From Phascolomyces articulosus (lineage: Eukaryota; Mucoromycota; Mucoromycetes; Mucorales; Lichtheimiaceae): 64,000 nucleotides of DNA. Every line of letters begins with the position of its first letter. Positions within the stretch are counted from its first letter, which is position 1. The DNA is taken from NCBI GenBank assembly GCA_025677815.1, contig JAIXMP010000054.1:62001-126000 (forward strand). Reading direction: 5' to 3'. A program made the position numbers and the translations under genes. Below the pieces are notes generated by a model that was given only the letters and a program-made list of their open reading frames with translations, was not told where the DNA came from and did no database searches. Positions 1-13,000 of this stretch are shown one piece after another.

Positions 1-191
1 GTGATAGGAAGTTGTCGCGTTGTTGAACTGGATAAAGATGCATTGGATGAGGAATCGGATGAAAATGATATTCTACTTAAACGTCGTTTTTGTTTCTTTT
101 TTTTCTTTTGTTGTTCTTTAAGGTCATGGTTATTATTATGTATTAATGAAGAAGAAATGGTTGAAGGAAATAAATTTGAAAATGTAAGCAT
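1..191 (-). CDS. 5' end of an unidentified protein gene, running off the left edge
   Basis: Reading leftwards from an ATG at 191-189, the minus strand stays open to the window edge (63 codons plus 2 nt, no stop). The predicted start is MLTFSNLFPSTISSS, followed by a lysine/glutamine-rich basic stretch, then RRLSRISFSSDSSSN and more serine-rich sequence. The basic RRLS motif followed by Ser clusters looks like a kinase-regulated disordered N-terminus typical of fungal signalling proteins, but no domain is present in the visible part. A competing plus-strand frame also crosses this DNA (from 1 to 261), but its later half is a run of Phe/Cys/Leu from a T-rich tract and looks non-coding. The minus frame is therefore preferred on composition only. 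Function unknown. Confidence 0.45.
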   Translation of the reverse strand, partial: MLTFSNLFPSTISSSLIHNNNHDLKEQQKKKKKQKRRLSRISFSSDSSSNASLSSSTTRQLPI

Positions 192-849
192 AGTTTTTCT
201 TTCTTTTTTTGTGTGGGAAAGTGAAAAGAGGAATTCCAAGAAAGTGATAAGATGTATTTAAAAAAAAGCGAACATGATTGCTTTTATACTGGTAGTATCT
301 GCATCATGATTAGATCATCTGGAGCCAATAAGATGGCGTGAGAGTCCAATTATTCAAAGAAGAGAAATTATCATAGGTAGTTGTAACAAAAAGGAAGTAG
401 CATGATCCTTTTCTTTTATCCATTTTTATCCCATTTTTACATTATAATTAAATAAATAAAAAGAGCTATTCTCATCATGGTTAAATTTTATTAATCGCAA
501 CATATTATTATATATTTCTTCTTTAACAAGACCTTTGCTCCTATGAAAAGTAGTTGTATATAAAAATCGTTAATAAGCAATTAACAGTTATGTTCTTCTC
601 TTTGTTCCATTTTGTAGCTGGGTTACTTATTTCCTGTGTTTCTTTTCCTGCGCAAAAAGAAAAATAAAAGGTCCCATTTGTAGCTGGGAACAAATAAGGA
701 AAGTTGTTTGGAGTACGTTGTACAATTCATTGGGGTATTTGAATTTTGGATGTTTTTCTTGAAGTCGTAGTCACGTCATTTTTTTTTTTTTGTTCAAAAT
801 AGTTATCATAGTAGTAATTAAATAACCTGCTTTTGTGTTCTTGTTGGAT

Positions 850-880
<31 letters not shown>

Positions 881-1531
881 TGTGTGTGTGTGTGTGTAGC
901 TACTGCAGGTCATTATTGCAAAAATCATAAAACCCCTGCTGATGAGTTTGCATATATGATTTACACCAATAAAAAGTCAAATTATATCTTCTCATATGGA
1001 TTGAATCTTGTTTGTCACAGATAGTGTGTTAAATCATGAATAAGTGCTGCAAAAAGATAGTATCTTTTTTTTTTTTTATCTAAGTATCCAATCTACTTGG
1101 AATAGTTATGATATTGAAATAAAAAAATCTAATCAATAATGCAGTTTGATAACGATGTTATTTATTGATAAATAATGATTATCTTATGATGATATCGATT
1201 CTTTTTTTTCGATATTTCTATGAAAGATGTCTTAAGTCTTTATGTATATTATCTATTGTGCTTTTTTTCGAAACTGGAATGAAACTCGATTTACGTCATT
1301 GATACTGTTACACACGATTACATTTTAAATATGTGTTGGTCCGAGCGGAGGCAGTCTCATTTATGATTTCAATATTATGCGCATTTGTACAAGTGAAGAA
1401 AAAAATGCATAATTGAAATAAAAATGACACGAGATTGACGTAAACCCATGTTTTTGTATATATAAATAAGTTGAACGGATTTCTCTTTCTCCACAAAATC
1501 TTTTAAAAGTTTACTTTTACAATTTACAATT
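192..1531. other. intergenic spacer with (AG)n/(TG)n microsatellite
   Basis: No convincing gene seen on either strand. It contains T homopolymers and a compound microsatellite at 855-897. The last 60 bases before 1532 are probably the 5' leader of the small mitochondrial-type gene, and the first 150 bases are probably promoter for the minus-strand gene at the left edge. Confidence 0.6.
855..897. repeat. (AG)n-(TG)n compound microsatellite
   Basis: About 13 AG units are followed directly by about 8 TG units. Confidence 0.9.
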
Positions 1532-2166
1532 ATGATGTACACGATGAATAGAGTAATCTATCGTCAAGGATCTACTTTGATCAGACGTTCTTGGACTAAT
1601 AATACTTCTGCTCTTTCTTATGGTCCTCAAAATTTTACCACAGCTCCAAATTATTTCCAAATGGTAATTATTTCAGACAACTGATATAATAATAATAATA
1701 ATAATACTCAACAATTCAGGGGAAAAATATAATTATTCTATCTAATGATTTAGCGTAACTATGGATCTGCAATGCGAAGATTCAAGGATACTTTAAAACA
1801 CCCTGCAGAAAGTGCCATGTTGGCTGGTGATCGAATGAACAAAAAAGCAGGTGAAAAACTTGCTAAAGGTTTTGAAAAGGCTGAACATGCCACGGAGAAA
1901 GTAAGAAATGTGGTACGTATATATAGAAAGAGAGAGTAAGGTAAAAGAGAGAACTGTAATGCTAATAATATTGTTATCTATAGCATCCTTTATGGGGATT
2001 GAAACATGCAGGTGAAAAGATCAATCGTGTTGCAGGAGAAGATTTAGCTAAAGGAATTGATGCTTTTGAAAATCTTTCAAAGAAAGCATCTGATAAGGCA
2101 AATAAGACCTTAGATGAGACAGAAAAAAAGGCTCATGAAATTTATAAAGAACATAAAAAACATTAG
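1532..2166 (+). CDS. small Lys/Glu/Ala-rich amphipathic-helix protein, probably mitochondrial
   Basis: Three exons: 1532-1663, 1754-1912 and 1984-2166, total 474 nt, 157 residues. Intron 1 ends at a TAG just after a CTAATGAT branch-like site; using the earlier AG at 1719-1720 would hit a stop in the intron. The donor of intron 2 could instead be GTAAGA at 1901, which would remove four residues in frame. The N-terminus (MMYTMNRVIYRQGSTLIRRSW) is basic, hydroxylated and free of acidic residues, as in mitochondrial presequences. The rest is almost entirely charged helix with repeated K-A/E-G-E-K-L/I and LAKG-type segments, resembling LEA-like or apolipoprotein-like amphipathic helices. No named family is recognised; the targeting and lipid- or stress-related character are inferences. 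The codon pattern and in-phase introns support a real gene. Confidence 0.8.
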
Positions 2167-3358
2167 TATAAATCATAATAACAATCTCCCCCTCAATTCC
2201 AGTATTTTTGTAAATAAATGTATATAAAATGGATCCGGAGGATTAATTATAATTTGTAATTAAATCAAGATCACCACTAACAGGTTCCTATTTTACAAAC
2301 AAAAGAAAGAAAGAAAAAATACCATATAAAGAATACAACGATACTTAGCTAATAAAGAGAAGATTACAATTCAAAAACAACTCTAATATACCATTTGTTT
2401 GATAATTATAAAACATTGCTATAAGTTTCAACAAGTTTGTTATTCGATCGACATTATTGAAGTTGTTGTTAATGATATACTATAATAATAAGTTGTTATT
2501 TGATTTGTCATTCCTTTCCTCCCACCTTCAAAATCCATAGAAAAGCATCGTGAATCTTACACCTCTTTTTTTTTAATGTAAACGCGTTTGAGACAAAATT
2601 AATCAATTATATTATAACACATATAATAGCAGTATGAAGAATACAAAAGTCATGGAACTGATCCGATGATATTCATCATGTCATTTTCTCGCGGTTTCAA
2701 AAATGCATTGTTATATTGAATGAGACCGTTTCAATCGGAAAATGCAAAATTGTTTCGTTCGTAATATTTTATTATTATTATTTCTACAAGTACCTGTTGT
2801 CATAGAAACATAAAAAAAAACGAAATTTCAGTAACAAAATAAAGTAAATATAATAAAGATGAAATGATCTGAATCTTATCAAGTTCCATCGTTTTATTTC
2901 AAAATATGAATATTTTAGTATTTCCAATCCATCGTTTTCATACTGTGGAAAAACAAAAATATAGAGTATAGGATTTGTTTGTAGTCAGTCCATAATAAAA
3001 TTATCAACAAGGATAAGCTTGCTCTATATTAGTAAGTAAAAATTCACGTCATAGATAATTATAATAACGGATTAAACCTATGTGAATTTCTCTCTAGAGG
3101 AGCAAGAACATTGGGAGTAGGGTAGAAAATATTCACTATTACAAGCAAACAATAAACTTTTTTTTTATTTTATTAAATCCAAACAATGATCTTTCATAAA
3201 TATCGTTTCCTTTTTTTTTATTTCCCTTTTTTTTTTATTATATTGAAAAAAAAAAAACAAAAAAAAAAACAAAAAAAAACAATCAGAATACCTTTTTCTT
3301 ATATCTCATATTTGATTTAACAATTCTATTCCTAACTATTGGGGAATAAAAAAAAACA
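2167..3358. other. intergenic spacer, nothing recognised
   Basis: A+T-rich spacer between two plus-strand genes. It holds several A and T homopolymers, including alternating A-runs at 3246-3282 just upstream of the MFS gene, which probably form part of its promoter or leader. No coding region, RNA gene or repeat family recognised. Confidence 0.6.
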
Positions 3359-5746
3359 ATGGCTGGTATTAATAAACAACATACTCGATCATCCAGTGCA
3401 CCTGCATCTGTTTGGCAACATCATAGAAATCAATCCATTGAAAAAAGATTTTCTACTCCATATCAACCATTATTACGACAAGGGCAGGCACCATCTATAT
3501 ATGAACAACAACAACAACAACAACATCAATCTATTATAGTAAGAGTTGGATCTGCTCATCCAAGAAGATTTAGTCATATCAATCATAATCCAACACGACG
3601 TATTGCACCATGGGATATATTACCAACTAAAGTAGAATTACCCATCTTGGATCCAAAAGTAACCATAACACCATGTAATAGTAATCATCATCATCATCCT
3701 ACTACGAATGCAACACCCCCTTTCTCGCCTCCTCCACCCACAATAACTACATTTGGTGATAGTGCCACTATGGCAACGATACCTTTACAACATCAATTAT
3801 CATCCTCACGAAAACGATTGATCGTCATTTTGGTCTCAGTAGCTGCTTTTTTTGCTCCATTTTCGGCTAATAGTTATTTTCCTGCTATGGGGAATATTGA
3901 AAGGGTAATAATAATAATAATATTAAAAAGTTTAAAAATACACCCTTTTTTTTTATCATCACAAAATGAATAACTTTGATTTTTTTTTTTTGTTAGGAAC
4001 TTTCGGTGACTTCACAACAAGTGTAAGTAAGCTAAATAACATAATAATAATGAAAATGTGGTTGGATTATAACATATATATTAAACTCATATAGAAATTT
4101 ATCGGTAACTGTGTTTATGATATTTCAAGCCATATCCCCTTCGTTTTGGAGTTCTCTTGCGGATAGTCATGGTCGTCGACCCATATACCTTTACACACTT
4201 TTTATTTATATCTTGGCCTGTATTGGTGTAGCTCTCTGTCAAAATTATTGGTGGTTATTGACATTTCGAATGCTACAAGCTTTTGGTTCTTCATCCGTGA
4301 TTGCGATTGGTGCTGGCACCATATGTGAGTCATATCAACCTATCTCATGACATCGATATCTATAAGAATGTATTTTTTTATTAATATATATATTACTTTA
4401 TCTATTAATTATAGCCGATATTACAACACCTGCAGAGCGTGGTGGTTATATTGGATGGTTTTCATTGGGATGGAATTTGGGTCCCCTGGTGGGTCCTGCC
4501 TTGGGTGGATTTTTGTCAGAATTCCTTGGATGGCGTTGGATCTTTTGGATTTCTGCAGTGGTCTGTAGTATTCATTGGATGATTCTTGGATTTATTTTAC
4601 CTGAAACATTACGAACTTTAGTAGGCACCGATGGGTCAGGGTATGCTAATCCAACCCCATCCCAATGGTGGAAACATCGAAAACAACAGCAACAGCAAAA
4701 ACGGCATCATGATGAAAAAGAGGATCCTAACGAAGAAGATGAAGAAGAAGAAGATGATGATGATGACGATGATAGTAATAGTACTTGTAGTACTTCTACA
4801 GCAGCGACAGTGGTAGCCTTGGATAGTCATGATAATGATCATGATAATATGACGGATGATATCAAAGAAAAAGACACAGAAAAAAAGATAACACCTACTA
4901 CACCCAAACACACATCGAATACAAAACTATCTATTTGCCGTATATTGGCGCTTCCTTTCCAACCATTGATTTATGCCAAAGAAAAAGACATTCTTGCATT
5001 ATTGATTCTTTACAGTGCCCAATATGCAGCCTGTTATGCCATCACCACATCGCTTCCTTATCTATTTACACGCATGTATTCTTTGACCGAAAGTCAAATT
5101 GGTGCATCCTATCTTGCCAATGGATTTGGATGTATCGTGGGTGCTATGGTCCAAGGTCGTATGTTGAATCGAAATTATCAAAAGATGTTACAACAAATAG
5201 ATCCTCCACCTATTGAAGCAGATCAAGATCAATACCACCAGTTGGATAATTTACCTATTGAACATGCAAGACTTCGTATGTCTTGGATTCATGCTTTAAT
5301 CTCCAATCTCATCATTGCATGTTATGGTTGGTGTCTTTATCTCAAGGCACATTTAGCCATTATACTTGTATTACACTTTGTTTGTAAGTTCTTTATTACA
5401 CACATACATTTGAATTTTTTCCGATTCAATTTTTTTTTTAATTTCTCCTGGTTTTTTTTTTTTTTTAGTGGGATTTACCTCGCAAGTGATATTTAATGCC
5501 GTCCAAACATTATTAGTGGATCTTTTCCCAGAACGATCCGCTTCTGTCACTGCAACAAATAATGTATTCCGTTGTTTATTTGGTGCCATGTCTACTGTAT
5601 TGGTTCTTCCTTCGATTCAATATATTGGAGTTGGATGGACGTTTGTCATTATTTCATTGATTGTCTTGATTTCAAGGATAGCATTATACCTTGAATTGAA
5701 GCGTGGAGCCAGTTGGCGTCGTCAAAGAATGGAGCGTACTTTGTAA
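3359..5746 (+). CDS. major facilitator superfamily drug/polyamine exporter, DHA1 (TPO/QDR-like) type
   Basis: Five exons: 3359-3904, 3997-4022, 4095-4324, 4415-5383 and 5469-5746, total 2049 nt, 682 residues. A cytosolic N-terminus of about 150 residues carries polyQ (about 50-56) and His/Pro-rich tracts, followed by the transporter core. MFS motif A is seen as LADSHGRRPIY between TM2 and TM3. The antiporter motif C appears in TM5 as GWNLGPLVGPALGGFL. DHA1 proteins are proton antiporters exporting drugs, polyamines or organic acids across the plasma membrane; the substrate here cannot be told. The central loop (about residues 343-440) is a long insertion with polyQ, an Asp/Glu run and Ser/Thr repeats, unusually long for the family. 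The C-terminal half resumes at LALPFQPLIYAKEKDI and ends with a basic tail. The start is the first ATG after the A-rich leader. Confidence 0.9.
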
Positions 5747-6691
5747 AAAGAAAAAAAAAAGAGGAAAATCGTTTCCACAGAGTATAAAGAAGGGTTGAAA
5801 CAATAATCCAATATTTATTTGTTATTATTGTATTTAATGTATAGTAGTAGTTTAGTAGTTGGATCCATTCTACAGTGTTAACATTACTATTTATTTATTT
5901 ATTATAACCTCTTGTAAAAAAAAAAAACCAGATATCGTTTTATCTTTCTATTTATAAAATGATCAACAACGTGCGTTCATTACCATCGTCAGTAATAATA
6001 TAAGAAAAAGAACCTGTGAGAGTAATGTAATCTGCAATTTATTCATGCATTTACTTTACTAACATGCAGATAAAACAGATCCAAGTTTATATTGATATTT
6101 GTTCCTTATTCATCAAGAAAAAACAAGTTATTTTATATCTTGATATGTTAGCATCATGAACATAATAATGGCAAAGGATTAATTAAATCCTTTATCATCA
6201 GTACGAGTGACAGGATACGATTTATAATCACAGTAGTGTCTAATTTCATTACCAACAATTGGGATATAAAAATATCTTTTTTTTTTTATTGTATGACAAG
6301 TCATTATTAACTACACATGCCGTGATTATTTTTTTTTTTGGGGGGGGGGAGTGAGGAAGACTACAACATGCATCAAAAAGAAAAAAATTCAGACAAAAAA
6401 ATTTGTTTATTTGAAAATACATTATACAAGCGAAAAAAAAATGTGATAACAAAAGAGAAAAAAAAAAGTGGGGAGAAAGAAAGAAATCAAATGAAAATAA
6501 AAAAATATGAAGTGGATTTTAGAATGAAAAATTACTGTAATTTGAAGTTAAAGAAGAAAATGATGAGGGGAAGATAAGAGGAGGGGGTGATGAAGAAGAT
6601 TGAATGTTGTTGTTTGGGGAATATAATTATGAAATATTTATATATAATTACGTTATGTTGAGTGAGCAAAAAAAAAAAAGAAATGAAACAA
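5747..6691. other. intergenic spacer between convergent genes
   Basis: It contains the 3' ends of the MFS gene and of the convergent F-box gene. A+T-rich with homopolymers and a run of nine G at about 6341-6349; no gene recognised. Confidence 0.6.
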
Positions 6692-8674
6692 TTATGAATC
6701 ATCTGTATCCATCATAGTGACAGAAGAAGATGAAAGAGATGAAAAGGATGCAGATGAAGAAGATGTGGGTACAGTTTCGGATGGATGTAATTGTTGTTGT
6801 TGTTGACGATGTTGTAATAAGCGTTGTTGACTTTGTTGTTGATGTAATTGTTCAAGGTCAAAATTATGTACTTCCATCACTGTTCTATTTTGATCTGGAT
6901 TATCCTGTTGTCGTCGTTGCATCAAAACCACCGCTCTGGTATCATTGAATTGAATCTTCCATACTGTTTTTGCTGGTTTACTGAAATTACGAATCAATCG
7001 ACCTTGTCGAATATCCCATAATTTAATACGACCATCATTGCCTGCCGATACCATACGACGATCATCAAATTGTAAACAGGTCACTGAATTATCATGTGCA
7101 GACACTTGTTGGGTACATTCATAACTTTGAAGATCCCATACACGTAAACATCCATCACTACCACCACTGACCAACGTATTGCCATTCAATTGTAATTGTC
7201 CCACTAATGAAGTGTGACCTTGTAAAGTAGCCAAACATTGACCTGTTGTGGCAGAAAAGACACGAATCGTAGAATCCAAACTACCAGTGACCACTTTTTG
7301 TCCATCAAAGGCAATGGCGTAAATTTGTGAATAATGACCCACTAAGACATGTAAGCATCGACCCGTTCGCATATCCCATAAACGTGCAGTGGAATCGTAT
7401 GATCCGGAAGCTACCATGTTGCCACAAATATCTAAACATCGTACACTGGCTTGATGGCCTAATAATACATGTAATAGTACACCTCGTTCGATATCCCATA
7501 CTCGCATTGTGGCATCTCGACTTCCAGTCACCGCTGTACGTTTATCTTTCATTTTTAAGCATCGGACAGTGGATGTATGACCATGTAACACATGTCGTAA
7601 TTGTCCAGTATTTAAATCCCATACTCGTACATCACTAAATAAAAGGATTTTCATGTATGTATGGTTAAAACAAAAGGTTGTCAAACAGGAATTCTCTCTT
7701 CCTCCCCTCCCCCCAAACATCAAACGAAGAAGAATAAAAATAAAAAAAAAAAAATAAAAAAAAAAGCAATATCATAATTACCGATCACAACCGCCTGATA
7801 CAAGCACACGTTCTGGGTCATGCTTTTCACCTCCTTTAAACTGCAATGCCCATACCCCTCCTTCATGCCCTAACAATGTTCGGACTTTACGAGCAGTCTG
7901 GGTATCAAACACTTCAATACGATGATTATCGCAACCAACGACAATGTATTTTTCATCAAATTGTAAAGAAGTGACTAATTCTTCATCAAACCCATCCTCG
8001 ACGACTTTGACATTACCCCCATGAGCCCAAGCAGCCGCAATGTTGTATTTACGCTTAAAATATTCTCTATAAGAGAAATTTAAACGTTGTGTCGGTGGAT
8101 CCAACAATTCTCCACCACATATACTTGAATTCCGTCGTCGATATTGATGTTTCATACAAAGGGATTTCCAAGTTGCTTCGTCTCTTAATAAAGAATTCCA
8201 AAAGGTAGACACACAAGCGGCTCTGGCCAACGTCTTGGGGTCATCAATAAATGATAAGACATGAAGAGAGACTTCAATAGGTAATTCTTTTAAAAAGTCA
8301 ATCTTTAAACGAGGTGCAATCAGACTGTTGAGATAAGTTAGTTGGGAACTATCACAACAATTGATTATTTCATACAATAAGAATTGTTTTTGTTGAGGAG
8401 TTAATTGTTGAAAAGAGGTTTTGAGGTGGCGGATCTCGTCCAGTTGGTCATCGTCAAAGACATGATTTAAAAAAGCGGGATTGTTTTCTGAAAGTTGACG
8501 ATGGGATGTCGGTCGTCGACGACTATTATTTAAATGGTGAGCATGAAGTGGTTTTTTGGATGAAGAAGACGACGATGCAGCAGCAGCGGTAGCGGTTGTA
8601 TTGGTAGTCGTAGAAGAAAAGAAACTAGGTGGTGTAGCAGGTGGTGATATATCTTCAGGTCCACAGATATCCAT
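6692..8674 (-). CDS. F-box/WD40-repeat protein, SCF substrate receptor of Cdc4/Fbw7/Pop type
   Basis: Two exons, 8674-7782 and 7634-6692, total 1836 nt, 611 residues. The junction joins GGCDR to DVRVWDL, completing a WD repeat. Order of domains: Ser/Thr/Ala-rich N-terminus; a dimerisation-like helix with CDSSQLTYLNSLIAP; an F-box (about 129-172, starting LPIEVSLHVLSFIDD); then a run of WD40 repeats (about 228-535) with repeated GH...VWD signatures; and a Gln-rich tail ending in Ser/Asp. The CDSSQL...DFLKELP linker into the F-box is characteristic of the Cdc4/Fbw7 subfamily. These proteins bring phosphodegron-bearing substrates (CDK inhibitors, cyclins, transcription factors) to the SCF E3 ligase through Skp1. 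Several repeats keep the RVWD/RLWD arginines expected of the propeller. The paralogue identity (Cdc4 versus Pop2-like) is not resolved. Its start lies about 1.4 kb from the divergent SulP gene. Confidence 0.92.
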
Positions 8675-10087
8675 GAGGGTAAATCTGGATTTTTTGTTGA
8701 CGGGAATAGCTTGACTTGGTGTGTGGTACGTAATGGTGGGCTAATTTGTAAGAAAAGAAAGAAAAGAACAAAAAAAAGGGGGGGGGTAAGAGTTTTTTCG
8801 TTAAAAAAAAGTATGTGTGTGTGTTATATAAATAGAGTAGGTGTATATATATATATTTTAATAATAAATAAAATAAATAAAAAGGAGGAATTAAAATAAG
8901 AGGTAAGTAAAATAGATTATAGAAAATGGACAAGTTGACAGAATCGATTAAAAGGGAAAATAGAAAAAAGAAGTTCTCTCTTTCAAAAAGGTTGTATTTT
9001 GAAAAAGGAAAAACGAAGAGTCTTTCTGTCTCAATCTAATAATAAGCTATGCTGGTGGTTTAATAATAAACTCCTCACTTTTTTTTTTATGTGTGTGTGT
9101 TTCTATATAATCCCCCTCTCACACTCTCCGCACAAAAGATCATCTGATTGAATCAAATCGTTTGGTGTAGAATTATTATAAAAGCCACTTTTTATTATTG
9201 GGGGTTAGGATGAGGATGATGATGTGTTGTTATTGTTTGCTGTTGATAATGTTTATAATAATTTGTATGATGAAGAAGAAAAAAGAAAGAAGATGATTGC
9301 GTTTCACTTTCTCCTATTTTTATTTAATAGGATCCATTGGAGAGTTTATTCAATGCAACTGAAACTTATCTAATAATCAATCAATAAACTTGTCAACCAA
9401 GTATTGTTTGATGTAATATAATAAAAATATGAAATTGGAATTAAAACTGTTTATTATCAATAAATAGACAGGATTGGAAGTCATCATCATCATAATTATC
9501 ATCATAATATTGTTATTATCATACTTAATTCCAAATCAAAAGAAGACAGGAGCAAAAAGAAGAAAAAGAAAAAGAAAAAGAAGGGGTTTACTTGATTATT
9601 AAGGTTTGGGTGGGAGGAGAGAGAGAGAGAGAGAAGGGGAAGTAAAAAAATGAGAAACATATCTAAATTAATAAGGGAGGAAGGTTTATATACCTTCAAA
9701 TTTATTACTTACCAACAACAAGTCATATTAAATAATTAGTTATTACTCTTATTATTTATCAATATCCATCTATTATCATAATACTATCAACCAACAACAA
9801 TCATTCTTATTATCATTATCTAACTTTACACGTTTAAAAGAATGACATCTTTGTTAGTATATTATCATAAATGATATGAGTGGAGTTATGCTGTAGTATA
9901 TAATTCAATCCTTTCTTTTTCTCTCTCTCTCTTTCTTATTTAAATTCTTTTTCTTTTTCCTTTTTGTTGTAGTCCCTTTTTTTTCCTTCTTCTTGTGTGT
10001 GTGAAAATAACATATAAAAAAAAGCCAAGAAAAACAATAATAATAATTTATATGAATCTATTTCTATATATCATCCAGTTCATTAAT
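8675..10087. promoter_or_regulatory. shared divergent intergenic/promoter region
   Basis: It separates the divergent F-box/WD40 (-) and SulP (+) genes. It has CT-rich stretches (9911-9975), a GA-repeat (9616-9635) and ATTATTATC-rich tracts. No specific binding site can be assigned by eye. Confidence 0.4.
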
Positions 10088-13000
10088 ATGACAACGACAA
10101 CTCCCTCTTTTTCAAATCATCAGTATCATCAACGTGCGTTTATGCTTCTCTCTCTCTGTTATATACATACTATATATAAATAATATACGACGATCAATTT
10201 AAATATCCATATTTGGTTCATTTCTTCTTTTTTTTTAATTATTCTATTTATTACATACAGGACGAAAAGATCGTGATAATGACAGCCAAAGTAATAGTAG
10301 CGCCACTACTACAACAAGTATTATTCAGGATGATAGTAGTCAGCATAGTACCATGAGCAACAATAGCAACAACTCTAAAAAGTCAATATCTACGACGACA
10401 GCCAATGATGAAGAAATAATGACAGGTTATTGTTTGGCAACACCAACTACAAAAACTTTATCAGAGGATGATAATATAACGACTCCTCTTTCCAATGCCT
10501 ATGGAAACAATAATTATAATTCCATAAACAATAATCATGAGTATCAACAAGAGAATAATACATCAACATCCGTTACCATACCCAATCCAAGTATGTCCAT
10601 TTTGTATTAACATATCTATGGATGTTTTTGATATTATGCTCACCCTATCATTCTCTGTTCTATATTTGAATGAGTAGTTCTAACTTCGGCAAAAATTGAT
10701 ACACCCAATTCAACCATGGAATGGTCTACATTTAAAACAAGAATTATTTATTACCTTCCTATGCTTCAATGGCTTCCTCATTATACAACACAACAATGGA
10801 CCGATGATGTTTTGGCAGGATTAAGTCTTTCATCATTATTTATTCCACAAGCTCTTTCTTATGCTATTGGATTATGTCGGCTTCCAGCTAAACATGGTCT
10901 TTATACTATTTCAATATCAACTTTAGTTTATGCCTGTTTGGGCATGTCTCCGTACGTTTATCATTTCATTTTCTACCTTTTTCTTTTTTTTTTCTAAATA
11001 TATATATAGGATGAAATCACATATTGGTGATGTGAAACAAAATTGATGATGATAATGATGTAATATACATATCTATATAAATATTAATGATAAAAACAGA
11101 CAATTATCTGTAGGACCGGAAGCAACGGTATCATTAATGGTGGGCGCTGGTATAGCTCATCAAAAATCGAACCTCATGGATCCAGAATCGGCAGCTGCTA
11201 TTGCAAGTCTTACTGCATTATTTGTTGGATTATTTACGCTTGGACTAGGATTCTTAAGGTTAGGTTTCTTAGACAGTTTAATGAGCCGTGCTTTACTGCG
11301 TGGATTTATTACCGGTGTTGCTGTCGTTGTCATGATTCAACAAACTGTTTATTTATTGGGAATGGATGAAATTGCCAAAGAAGCAGGGATTACTATTGCC
11401 TCCTCTTCTTTGGATCGTATTCTATTTCTTGTTTCTCATCTTCACGCAATTCATCCACCTACCGCCATTTTATCAGCATGCGTCCTAGTGGCTCTCGTCA
11501 TGGCATCCTGTGTTAAAAAACAAAGTGACAAAATCTTTATCAAACGTATACCGGAACTCCTATTGGTAGTGATTGTCAGTACAGTAGTATGTCGTCTCTT
11601 TCGCTTGGACAAGTTGGGAATTGATGTATTGGGACAAGTAGGATCACCACATCAATCGCCACTCCCTTTCCCGAGTTGGCCATATCTACCAGAAGGGGCT
11701 GATATCAAAAGTGTTTTGGTCAATGCTGCTATTATTTCTACCATTGGTTTTGTCGAATCCATTGCTGCTGCTAAATCATTTGCTCGTAAACATAATTATT
11801 TTGTAAGTGCTAATCGTGAATTAGTCGCTCTGGGCACTGCCAATGTATTAGGTAGTTTCTTTCAAACATTTCCTGCCTTTGGTTCGGTAAGTCAAAAAAT
11901 AATAACCACATAAAGAAATGAGGGAGATAGATAGTACATTATTATCATCGTCATCTATCATCCCCCATTTCTCCTTTTTACTTTTTTTTTTTTTTTGAAA
12001 ATGATCTTCCTTTTTCTTCTTCTTCTTCTCCTACTATATCCTATTTCCCCTCCCCCCCAAAAAAAAGTTGAATATATACGTAGAAATTTTAATTTTTCTA
12101 TCATTATTCTAATTCAATCTAAATCTATTATTAATAATAATAATTTCTAATAGCTTCCAAGAAGCAAAGTACTAGAATCCATTAATCCGGCAACTCAAAT
12201 GTCAAGCCTGGTATCTGGTATTACCACATTGATCGTTACTGGCTATTTTTTACCACAATTTTATTATATACCTCATGCTATGTTAAATAGCATCATTTTT
12301 ATGGCTGTAGTGGCATTATTTCAAGAGTTACCGCATGATTTGAAATTCATGTGGAAAATGCGTGCATGGCAAGATATCGCCATGTTGGCTACTACATTTA
12401 CCACTACCATGGCATTCTCACTTGAATATGGTACTGCTATTGCTGTCTTATTCAGTCTGATTATTACAATTCGACAAACAAGTTATCCTCGAATTACTGT
12501 TATGGTAAATATATAATAATATTTTTGGTGGAATTTTTAGAAAGAGGGAGATGGGGAGAAGGTGAATTATATATCAAGTTGAGTTTATAATTTGAGACAG
12601 AATATGATAATGGGATCGACAGGGGATGATGGGGAGAGAAAGGATACATGATACACACGCTATACTTGTGCTTCAAAGAAGAAGGAAAAGGAGTATGGAG
12701 ATGATTGTTAATTATTATTATACCGTAATAATGATAGGGTCGAGTAAAAGAATCATTATACAAGTTTGGCCCAATTAAGAATAGTAGGGGTTTAGTAGAA
12801 CATTTGGAAGAAGTATTGATTGTTCGTGTGGATGAACCACTTTATTTTGTCAATACTGGTACGTATAATTTAATGATAATATACTTTTGCTCCTTATACT
12901 ACTACGTACCCACCATAAAAGTGACCACACAAAATAAACCATCACGGCGCAATATATAACTAACGTTATTCTTCTTTTTATTTTTAGGTCAATTAAAGGA

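Noticed and set aside
1..261. Plus-strand ORF from the left edge
   Set aside because: After about 30 codons it becomes Phe/Cys/Leu from a T-rich tract; the overlapping minus-strand frame has better composition.
4636..4911. Minus-strand ORF rich in Ile/Phe inside the MFS gene
   Set aside because: It is the complement of the acidic and polyQ codons of the real gene.
6730..7638. Plus-strand ORFs antisense to the F-box/WD40 gene
   Set aside because: They are shadows of the WD40 frame with no domain of their own.
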